Source: Streptomyces canus (GTDB lineage: Bacteria > Actinomycetota > Actinomycetes > Streptomycetales > Streptomycetaceae). Taken from it: 64,000 nucleotides of DNA. The DNA lies in NCBI RefSeq assembly GCF_001514145.1, contig NZ_KQ948668.1, positions 1 to 64,000 of the forward strand. Direction: 5' to 3'. The notes under the pieces are model-generated. The model did not search any database and was not told where the DNA came from. It was given only the letters and a program-made list of their open reading frames with translations. Positions 10,218-16,822 of this stretch are shown in pieces (position 1 is the first letter of the stretch; each line of letters begins with the position of its first letter). The position numbers and the translations under genes are program-made.

Positions 10218-11801
10218 TCAGGGTGCATACCGCGCCTGTACCGCCTTCCGGTCCAGTCCCCCCTTCGCGGTGTACGGCAGCGCGGTGACCAGCTCAAGGC
10301 GGTCCGGTACTTCGAACGCGGCCAGCCGGTCGCGGCAGTACCGCAGGATCTCCTCGCGCCCGACGCCGTCGGCCTCGCGCACCACCACGGCCGCGCCGAC
10401 CCGCTGCCCGTACACCCCGTCGGGGACGGCGAACACGGCCGCCTCCGCAACCCCGGGGCAGCCGGCCAGGATGTCCTCGACATGCTCGGGCGAGATCTTC
10501 TCCCCGCCCCGGTTGATGAGGTTCTTGATCCGCCCGGTCAGCGACAGATACCCGTCCTCGTCCAGCGCCCCCAGATCACCGGTGCGCAGCCACCCGTCGA
10601 CGAAGGTCCGCGCCGACTCGTCCCCGTCGGCGAGATAACCCCGGGCGACCGTGGGCCCCTGCACCCACACCTCGCCCTCGACGCCCACCGGACAGGGACG
10701 CCCGCCCCGGTCCACGACCCGCACCTCGACCCCGGTCGGCCGGCCCACCGACCCCTGCCTGAGCGCTCCCCGCTGCGGCAGCGGTTCGCTGGTCGCCTGG
10801 TGCGAGGACTCGGTCATCCCGTACGCGGACAGCAGCGGCGCGCCGAACGTGCGCTCCAACGCCCGCTGCGTCGCCGTGTTGAGGGGCGCGCTGCAACTGC
10901 GGACGAACTTCAGCGGCGGCGCCTGCGGACCCGGGTACTCCCGCTCCGACCGGTCCAGAAGGATCTCGTGGATCGCCGGCACCGCCGTGAACCACGTCGC
11001 GGCCACGGCCCGCATGTCGTCCCAGAACGTGCCCGCCGAGAACCGCCCCCGCTCGGGCAGCAGCACACAGCCCCCGCTCGCCAGGGACGCCAGCAGCGCG
11101 GCGAACAGCCCGTGGCCGTGGAAGAACGGCATCACCGCGACGGTCGCGTCCCCGGGGCCCAACTCGTAGGTGGCGCAGATGTTCCGAAGCGACGCGGCCA
11201 CATTGGCGTGTGTCAACGGCACCATCTTCGCCCGGTCGGTGGTACCGGCGGTGAACAGCACGAGGGCGTCCCGGTCCGACAACTCACCCGCAGCACCTAC
11301 GACTTGTGGCACTTCGCAGACGCCGGGTTCGAGTACGACCGCAGCCGTCCCCGCCCGGGAGACGTCCACGCGCAGCGGCCAGGCCGGCACCGGAAGCGGG
11401 ACGACACCGGACGCCGACGGATCGAGGAGTACCGCCCGCGCCCCCAACGCCGTCAGTCGCGCGGACAGTTGGGACTCGGGCAGCGCAGGATCCAGCGGCG
11501 CCGCGACCAGCCCGGCCCGCGCCGCGCCGAGCAACCCGACAACGAACTCCGCGGTGTTGGCACAGATGAGGCCGACCGCGTCACCGCGGCGCAGCCCCGC
11601 ACCACCGAGCCGGCCGGCCACGTCGTCGGCCAGGGACGCGAGCCCCCGGTACGACAGCTGCACACGCTCGCCGGTCACCACGAGGGCCCGGGCGTCAGGG
11701 CGTTCACGTACCTGCCGGTCGAGGAGGTCGCCAAGGCCGGTGACCTCCGAAGGCCGGTACCGGTTCGCGTCACGCACGGATGCCGCGGCCGGAACGGCCA
11801 T
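10218..11801 (-). CDS. Acyl-CoA ligase, probable oxalyl-CoA synthetase (AAE3-like)
   Basis: A 527-aa adenylate-forming enzyme predicted to join oxalate to CoA using ATP. It has the ANL-family layout: a core AMP-binding domain, then the AYGMTESSH adenylate motif, the TGDLGALDEDGYLSLTGR hinge and INRGGEKISP before the mobile C-terminal domain. Stretches such as MPFFHGHGLF, FTAVPAIHEILLDR, KFVRSCSAPL and GRIKNLINRGGEKISP strongly resemble plant and yeast AAE3/Pcs60 oxalyl-CoA synthetases as I remember them. The ATP loop is unusual: TAGTTDRAK where TSGTTGRPK is common. It diverges from oxc, which uses oxalyl-CoA. The ATG at 11801 follows GAGGGGGTGGGG. Another short acyl-CoA or malonyl-CoA substrate cannot be excluded. 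Confidence 0.8.
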   Translation of the reverse strand: MAVPAAASVRDANRYRPSEVTGLGDLLDRQVRERPDARALVVTGERVQLSYRGLASLADDVAGRLGGAGLRRGDAVGLICANTAEFVVGLLGAARAGLVAAPLDPALPESQLSARLTALGARAVLLDPSASGVVPLPVPAWPLRVDVSRAGTAAVVLEPGVCEVPQVVGAAGELSDRDALVLFTAGTTDRAKMVPLTHANVAASLRNICATYELGPGDATVAVMPFFHGHGLFAALLASLASGGCVLLPERGRFSAGTFWDDMRAVAATWFTAVPAIHEILLDRSEREYPGPQAPPLKFVRSCSAPLNTATQRALERTFGAPLLSAYGMTESSHQATSEPLPQRGALRQGSVGRPTGVEVRVVDRGGRPCPVGVEGEVWVQGPTVARGYLADGDESARTFVDGWLRTGDLGALDEDGYLSLTGRIKNLINRGGEKISPEHVEDILAGCPGVAEAAVFAVPDGVYGQRVGAAVVVREADGVGREEILRYCRDRLAAFEVPDRLELVTALPYTAKGGLDRKAVQARYAP

Positions 11802-11892
11802 GACCCCACCCCCTCGCACAGGTCCGACGAAACATCCACTGCGAGCGTGCGGTGGCACCCGGTGCGCGTCCAATACCCGCTGACGAACGGCC

Positions 11893-11909
11893 GATAGCAA
11901 CTGTCTATC
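11893..11909. promoter_or_regulatory. Candidate operator GATAG-N7-CTATC, copy 1
   Basis: A perfect dyad of 5-bp arms (GATAG at 11893-11897, CTATC at 11905-11909) in the 254-bp region between the divergent acyl-CoA ligase and oxc starts. A second near copy begins exactly 48 bp further on. It is unlike the ATAC/GTAT dyads of the other island genes. Confidence 0.55.
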
Positions 11910-11940
11910 AAGGGAGTTGCCAAGCCCCTGACCAGCCCTC

Positions 11941-11957
11941 GATAGACGCCGTTTATC
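11941..11957. promoter_or_regulatory. Candidate operator GATAG-N7-TTATC, copy 2
   Basis: The second copy of the dyad at 11893-11909, with the same 7-bp spacing and one arm mismatch. Both copies extend to CGATAG on the left. Paired sites about 4.5 helical turns apart suggest cooperative binding or looping by a regulator of the ligase/oxc promoters. Confidence 0.5.
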
Positions 11958-12055
11958 GGCTGGTCGCCGATGGGTCTTGGACGCGGACGAGCGCGCTGCG
12001 GATGGTGAGAGAAGTAGCCGCTCCGGCAGGACCTGCCCAAGGAGGACCTCGGACC

Positions 12056-13804
12056 ATGACCGCCCCCTCGACACTGGAGACCGCGGCAGCAGCCGACGTT
12101 CCGACCGAGCTCACCGACGGGTACCACCTGGTCGTCGACGCGCTCAGGATGAACGACGTCGACACCATCTACGGGGTGGTCGGCATCCCGATCACCGACC
12201 TGGCCCGTCTCGCCCAGGCGCAGGGCATCCGCTACATCGGCTTCCGCCACGAGAGCAACGCCGGACACGCGGCCGCCATCGCCGGCTACCTCAACAAGAA
12301 ACCCGGCGTGGCCCTCACGGTCTCGGCCCCCGGTTTCCTCAACGGCCTGGTCGCCCTGGCGAACGCGACCACCAACTGCTTCCCGATGGTCCAGATCTCC
12401 GGCTCCAGCGAGCGCCACCTCGTCGACCTCAAACAGGGCGACTACGAGGAGATGGACCAACTCGCCGCCGCGCAGCCCTTCGTGAAGGCCGCCTACCGGG
12501 TCAGCCGGGTGGAGGACATCGGCCGGGGCATCGCCCGCGCCCTGCGCACCGCGATCTCCGGGCGCCCCGGCGGCGTCTATCTCGACATCCCCGCCGCGGT
12601 GCTCGGCGCCATCATGCCCAAGGCGGAGGGCGACCGGACACTGAGCCGTCTCGTCGACCCCGCGCCGCGCCAGCTGCCGGCGCCGGAGGCCGTGGACCGG
12701 GCGATCGAGCTCCTCGCCTCCGCCGAGCGCCCGCTGGTGGTGCTGGGCAAGGGGGCCGCGTACGCCCAAGCCGACGCCAAGGTACGGCAGTTCATCGAGT
12801 CGACCGGCATTCCGTACGTACCGATGTCGATGGCGAAGGGCCTGCTGCCCGACGACCACCCCCAGTCGGCGGCCACCGCCCGTTCCCTGGCGCTGAAGAA
12901 GGCCGACGTCGTGATGCTGATCGGCGCCCGCCTCAACTGGCTCCTCGGCCATGGCCGGGCGGGGTGGAACCCCGACGCCAAGTTCGTCCAGATCGACATC
13001 GACCCCAAGGAGATGGACAGCAACCAGCCCATCTCCGCACCCCTCGTCGGTGACATCGAGTCGGTGCTCGACGCGCTCGCCGAACGCACCAAGCCCGGCC
13101 AGATCACGGCCCCTTCGGCCTGGCGCGAGGAGCTCGGGGCGCGCTCGGCGCAGAACGTCGCCAAGATGGCCGAGCGCCTGGAGGCCGACCCGCATCCGAT
13201 GCAGTTCATGGGCGCGCTGAAGGCCGTACGCGACGTCGTGCACGCGCACCCGGAGACGTACATCGTCAACGAGGGCGCCAACGCCCTGGACATCGCGCGC
13301 AACGTCATCGACATGCATGTACCGCGGCACCGCCTCGACAGCGGCACCTGGGGCGTCATGGGCATCGGCATGGGCTACGCGATCGCCGCCGCCGTCGAGA
13401 GCGGCGCCCCGGTCGTGGCCATCGAGGGTGACAGTGCCTTCGGGTTCAGCGGCATCGAGATCGAGACGATCTGCCGCTACCAGCTGCCCGTCGTCACCGT
13501 GATCATGAACAACGGCGGTGTCTACCGCGGCGACGACACCAACCCGTACGACGACGCGCCCTCACCCACGACCCTCATGTCGGCGGCCCGCCACGACCTG
13601 CTCATCGAGGCGTTCGGCGGCAAGGGCTACCGGGCCACCACACCCGCCGAGGTCACCGCCGCCCTCACCGAGGCCCTCGCCTCCGGCGGCCCGGCGCTCA
13701 TCGACTGCGTGATCGACCCCTCGGCAGGCACCGAGAGCGGCCACATCTCGCACCTCAACCCCAAGGGCATCACCGTCGGCAACATCACGCCGGCCAAGAA
13801 GTGA
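12056..13804 (+). CDS. oxc: Oxalyl-CoA decarboxylase
   Basis: A 582-aa thiamine-diphosphate enzyme that converts oxalyl-CoA to formyl-CoA and CO2. The PYR domain carries the catalytic Glu66 in FRHESNAGHAAAIAGY. The PP domain carries the ThDP/Mg motif starting GDSAFGFSG and ending IMNNGG. The C-terminal SAGTESGHISHLNPK stretch is typical of OXC active-site lids. The length is close to the Oxalobacter enzyme. An excellent GGAGG precedes the ATG. frc follows after 29 bases, forming the classic oxalate pair, and the presumed oxalyl-CoA synthetase diverges upstream with two GATAG dyads between. Confidence 0.96.
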   Translation: MTAPSTLETAAAADVPTELTDGYHLVVDALRMNDVDTIYGVVGIPITDLARLAQAQGIRYIGFRHESNAGHAAAIAGYLNKKPGVALTVSAPGFLNGLVALANATTNCFPMVQISGSSERHLVDLKQGDYEEMDQLAAAQPFVKAAYRVSRVEDIGRGIARALRTAISGRPGGVYLDIPAAVLGAIMPKAEGDRTLSRLVDPAPRQLPAPEAVDRAIELLASAERPLVVLGKGAAYAQADAKVRQFIESTGIPYVPMSMAKGLLPDDHPQSAATARSLALKKADVVMLIGARLNWLLGHGRAGWNPDAKFVQIDIDPKEMDSNQPISAPLVGDIESVLDALAERTKPGQITAPSAWREELGARSAQNVAKMAERLEADPHPMQFMGALKAVRDVVHAHPETYIVNEGANALDIARNVIDMHVPRHRLDSGTWGVMGIGMGYAIAAAVESGAPVVAIEGDSAFGFSGIEIETICRYQLPVVTVIMNNGGVYRGDDTNPYDDAPSPTTLMSAARHDLLIEAFGGKGYRATTPAEVTAALTEALASGGPALIDCVIDPSAGTESGHISHLNPKGITVGNITPAKK

Positions 13805-13833
13805 CCACGTAACTTCACGAAAAGGAAGCACAC

Positions 13834-15090
13834 ATGAGTGAAAAGCCGCTCGCCGGAATCAAGGTGATCGACTTCACCGGGGTCCAGGCCGGTCCCGCCT
13901 GCACGCAGATGCTCGCCTGGTTCGGCGCCGACGTCCTGAAGGTGGAGCGCCCCAACGGCGGCGATGTGACGCGCCGTCAGCTCAGGGACATCGAGGAACT
14001 GGACGCGCTCTACTTCACGATGCTCAACAGCAACAAGCGTTCCCTCGCCATCAACACCAAGACCGCCGAGGGCAAGGAGGTCCTGGAGAAGCTCATCAAG
14101 GACGCCGACGTCCTGGTGGAGAACTTCGCCCCGGGCGCCCTGGACCGCATGGGCTTCACCTGGGAGCGCATCCAGGAACTCAACCCGCGGCTGATCTTCG
14201 GCTCGGTGAAGGGCTTCAACGACCAGTCGTCCTGGAACGACCTCAAGGTCTACGAGAACGTCGCCCAGTGCGCGGGCGGCGCCGCCTCCACCACCGGCTT
14301 CTGGGACGGCCCTCCCACCATCTCCGGCGCCGCCATCGGTGACACCAACACCGGTATGCACCTGGCGATCGGCATCCTCACCGCGATCATCGACCGGGGG
14401 AGGACCGGCCGCGGCCAGAAGGTCTCCGTCTCCATGCAGGACGCCGTGCTCAACCTCTGCCGCGTCAAGCTGCGCGACCAGCAGCGCCTGGAGCGGGTGG
14501 GGTACCTGGAGGAGTACCCGCAGTACCCGAACGGCGAGTTCACCGACGTGGTGCCGCGCGGCGGCAACGCGGGCGGCGGCGGCCAGCCCGGCTGGGTCCT
14601 CAAGTGCAAGGGCTGGGAGACCGACCCGAACGCCTACATCTACTTCACGGTCCAGGAGCAGAACTGGAAGCGCACCGCCGAGGTGATCGGCCACCCCGAG
14701 TGGGCCGAGGACCCGGAGTACGCCACCGCGCGGGCCCGCCAGTCGCACATCTTCGAGATCTTCGAGGAGATCGAGAAGTGGCTCGCGGACAAGACCAAGT
14801 ACGAGGCGGTGGACATCCTGCGGGAGTGGGAGGTGCCCTGCGCGCCGGTGATGAGCATGAAGGAGATCGCCTACGACGAGGACCTGCGCAACAGTGGCAC
14901 GGTCGTCGAGGTCGAGCAGAAGGGCCGGGGCACCTATCTGACCGTCGGCAGCCCGGTGAAGTTCTCCTCCTTCAAGCCGGAGGTCGTCGGCGCCCCGCTG
15001 CTGGGCGAGCACAGCTCCGAGGTCCTGGTGGAGCTGGGCTACGACGAGGAGACCATCGGCCGGCTGAAGGAGAGCGGGGTCATCGTCTGA
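13834..15090 (+). CDS. frc: Formyl-CoA:oxalate CoA-transferase (CaiB/BaiF family)
   Basis: A 418-aa family III CoA-transferase that moves CoA from formyl-CoA to oxalate, regenerating oxalyl-CoA and releasing formate. The start region DFTGVQAGPACTQMLAWFGADV is family-typical. Asp170 in GAAIGDTNTGMHLAIG is the catalytic aspartate, and the GGNAGGGGQPG loop near residue 255 is the flexible glycine loop that covers the Frc active site. The length is near the usual 428 aa. The RBS AAGGAAG precedes the ATG. It is co-transcribed with oxc and ends at a strong terminator. The formate it releases is the substrate of the fds enzyme upstream. Confidence 0.95.
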   Translation: MSEKPLAGIKVIDFTGVQAGPACTQMLAWFGADVLKVERPNGGDVTRRQLRDIEELDALYFTMLNSNKRSLAINTKTAEGKEVLEKLIKDADVLVENFAPGALDRMGFTWERIQELNPRLIFGSVKGFNDQSSWNDLKVYENVAQCAGGAASTTGFWDGPPTISGAAIGDTNTGMHLAIGILTAIIDRGRTGRGQKVSVSMQDAVLNLCRVKLRDQQRLERVGYLEEYPQYPNGEFTDVVPRGGNAGGGGQPGWVLKCKGWETDPNAYIYFTVQEQNWKRTAEVIGHPEWAEDPEYATARARQSHIFEIFEEIEKWLADKTKYEAVDILREWEVPCAPVMSMKEIAYDEDLRNSGTVVEVEQKGRGTYLTVGSPVKFSSFKPEVVGAPLLGEHSSEVLVELGYDEETIGRLKESGVIV

Positions 15091-15105
15091 CGCAGAGCCG
15101 ACGCG

Positions 15106-15137
15106 AAGCGGCCGTGGCCCGAAGGCCACGGCCGCTT
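15106..15137. terminator. Bidirectional hairpin terminator after frc
   Basis: A perfect 14-bp stem (AAGCGGCCGTGGCC with GGCCACGGCCGCTT) and a CGAA tetraloop lie between the convergent frc and PAS genes. The A-run/T-run ends let it serve both strands. Confidence 0.85.
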
Positions 15138-15156
15138 CCGCGCTGTCCGGCGGTGC

Positions 15157-15585
15157 TCAGACCGTCGTCGTCTCGGCCCGCCGCCGCATCAGCTCCCGCT
15201 CCCGCTCGCGTCGCGCGGTGACGTCCCGGATGACCGCGCCGCAGTAGGAGCTGCCGTCGGGTCCCGCCAGCAGCACCACGCTGAACTCGATGGACAACTT
15301 CCGGCCGTCCGCGGCCAGCGCCGGGACGTTCAGTAGATCCGCGTCCCCGTACTTGCTGTACCCCCGCTCCATGGCCGCCTCGAACCCGTCCTGATGCCGT
15401 TTGCGGTGCCTCTCGGGAATGATGACGTCCAGGCTCCGACCGGCCACGTCGGCCGCCGGAAATCCGAAGATGCGCTCCGCGCCCCGGTTCCAGTAGCGGA
15501 TCAGCCCTTCGCTGTCGATGATCACTATGCCGTCGGGTGCCTGGTCTGCCATGCCGAGCACCACCGCGGGGTCCAGATCTGCCAT
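15157..15585 (-). CDS. Stand-alone PAS-domain protein
   Basis: A 142-aa soluble protein made of one PAS domain (residues about 8-128) with no kinase, HTH or other output domain. Motifs include APDGIVIIDSEGLIRYWNRGAERIFGFPA and a closing GAVIRDVTARRERERE that leads into a short helix. His64 in RHRKRHQDGF aligns with the FixL heme-ligand histidine, but the matching FixL Arg206 and Arg220 positions are not conserved. That His is also common in non-heme PAS domains, so heme binding is doubtful. The ATG follows GGAGGC. An ACAGTAT-N5-ATACTGT dyad 34 bp upstream ties it to the oxalate/formate regulon. It may be a small redox or metabolite sensor acting on a partner protein. Confidence 0.8.
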   Translation of the reverse strand: MADLDPAVVLGMADQAPDGIVIIDSEGLIRYWNRGAERIFGFPAADVAGRSLDVIIPERHRKRHQDGFEAAMERGYSKYGDADLLNVPALAADGRKLSIEFSVVLLAGPDGSSYCGAVIRDVTARRERERELMRRRAETTTV

Positions 15586-15618
15586 GTCGCCTCCGAGCCG
15601 GGGCCATTTTGGTGGCCA

Positions 15619-15637
15619 ACAGTATACAGAATACTGT
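15619..15637. promoter_or_regulatory. Candidate operator ACAGTAT-N5-ATACTGT upstream of the PAS gene
   Basis: Perfect 7-bp inverted arms (15619-15625 and 15631-15637) in an AT-rich patch 34 bp before the PAS start. The spacer also creates GTATAC. It is the longest-armed of the island's ATAC/GTAT elements together with the one at 3193-3208. Confidence 0.62.
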
Positions 15638-15769
15638 CGTCACGTACCCTGGCGAGGCTCCCGGAGGTTCTCGGGGAGGACGGATATGCAGGTGAAGGGC
15701 ACACCGAAAGCTTGGTATTGTTGTCCATGTCGCCGCGGGGAACACCCCCGTCAAGGCGGCAGACACCTG

Positions 15770-15854
15770 GTCCGGGTGGCGGAATGGCAGACGCGCTAGC
15801 TTGAGGTGCTAGTGCCCTTTATCGGGCGTGGGGGTTCAAGTCCCCCCTCGGACA
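15770..15854 (+). tRNA. tRNA-Leu (anticodon GAG)
   Basis: An 85-nt type II tRNA. Acceptor arms GTCCGGG and CTCGGAC pair with one G-T. The anticodon stem CTAGC/GCTAG encloses loop TTGAGGT with anticodon GAG. A long variable arm (TGCCCTTTATCGGGCG) follows, then a T arm GGGGG-TTCAAGT-CCCCC. The discriminator is A, as expected for tRNA-Leu, and CCA is not encoded. It stands alone between the oxalate island and the PLD-containing cassette, a typical position for integration of accessory DNA. Confidence 0.96.
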
Positions 15855-15860
15855 CAGACG

Positions 15861-15885
15861 AAGACCCCTGCTGAGCAGGGGTCTT
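15861..15885 (+). terminator. Terminator of tRNA-Leu
   Basis: An 11-bp perfect stem (AAGACCCCTGC with GCAGGGGTCTT) with a TGA loop, followed by a short T-containing tail, six bases after the tRNA discriminator. Confidence 0.85.
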
Positions 15886-15919
15886 TCGCGTGTCAGGACT
15901 CCTCTGGTACCACCGGTGC

Positions 15920-16822
15920 ATGGGAATGCAGCGGTTCATCGGCGTCGATCTCGCCTGGGCGCGGACCGGTACCCAGGATCAGCCCAACGAGACGGGTGTC
16001 GCGGTCATCGACGGGGCCGGCACAGTGATCGACTGCGGCTGGACCCGCGGGGTCGAGGAGACCGTCACGTGGATCGCCAAGGCGGCCGTCGACGGATCGA
16101 CCCTGGCCTTTGTCGACGCGCCCCTGGTCGTCGACAACCCTGCGGGGCAACGACTCTGCGAGCGGGACGTCGGCCGCCGGTACGGCCGATGGAAGGTGAG
16201 CGCGAACAGCACCAACCAGAACTCCCGCCATCAGGCCGGAGTCCTGCTGCGTGAACGACTCCAGGAATCCGGCTGGATCTATCACGACGGACTCGACGGT
16301 CCGCCGACCGACGGGCTGGTCATGTCCGAGTGCTATCCGTACACGACCCTGGTCGGTGCCGCCGAGCTCGGATACGACCAGGAGCGCCCCCGGTACAAAA
16401 GGCCGGGGCGCAGGCCGCCGCAGGGATGGCGGGTGGCGCGGGCGCACGTGTGCGACGCGCTGATCGTCCGGCTGGCGAGCCTGGCCGAGGCCGACCCGCC
16501 GTTGCTGGTGGCGTCCCACCCGCTTTCCCGGCAGCTCATGACCGAGCCTTCGCCCGAGCGGGACGCTCCCTACAAGCATCGCGAAGACCTCGTCGACGCG
16601 CTGCTCTGCGCATGGACGGCCGCTCTGTGGTTCCGGCGCGGTCTCGTCCGCTGCCAGGTTCTCGGAGAGGCGGTTGCCGCGAGGCCCGGAGCGGCTCCCA
16701 CGATCATCGCGCCCGCCCGGCCCGAACAGCGCCGCACCGGCCGGCGGAGTGAACCGGCTGCCGACCGGGCTGATGCCGCTCAGCCTCCGTCCGAGAACAG
16801 GCGGCGTACCAATTCGGGGTAA
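15920..16822 (+). CDS. DUF429-like protein (RNase H-like fold predicted)
   Basis: About 300 aa. The N-terminal FIGVDLAWA, the mid-protein FVDAPLVVDNPAGQRLCERDVGRRYGR and the later EDLVDALLCAWTA segment are typical of DUF429 proteins, a family proposed to share the RNase H-like fold with acidic residues (here the Asp in GVDLAW and those in FVDAPL and EDLVDAL). The biochemical role of the family is not established. The C-terminal 60 residues are low-complexity and probably disordered. The start is uncertain: ATGs at 15920 and 15926 both lack a strong RBS. The 3' end overlaps the convergent PLD gene by 43 bp. It is the first gene after the tRNA. Confidence 0.65.
   Translation: MGMQRFIGVDLAWARTGTQDQPNETGVAVIDGAGTVIDCGWTRGVEETVTWIAKAAVDGSTLAFVDAPLVVDNPAGQRLCERDVGRRYGRWKVSANSTNQNSRHQAGVLLRERLQESGWIYHDGLDGPPTDGLVMSECYPYTTLVGAAELGYDQERPRYKRPGRRPPQGWRVARAHVCDALIVRLASLAEADPPLLVASHPLSRQLMTEPSPERDAPYKHREDLVDALLCAWTAALWFRRGLVRCQVLGEAVAARPGAAPTIIAPARPEQRRTGRRSEPAADRADAAQPPSENRRRTNSG

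Noticed and set aside
9417..11897. 826-codon plus-strand frame across the repeat array and opposite the acyl-CoA ligase
   Set aside because: The first part is translated tandem repeat and the rest is antisense to a clear ANL enzyme; Arg/Pro/Gly-rich with no domain.
15157..15585. FixL-type heme oxygen sensor
   Set aside because: Only the His matches; the distal arginines are missing and the same His occurs in many PAS domains without heme, so heme binding is not claimed.
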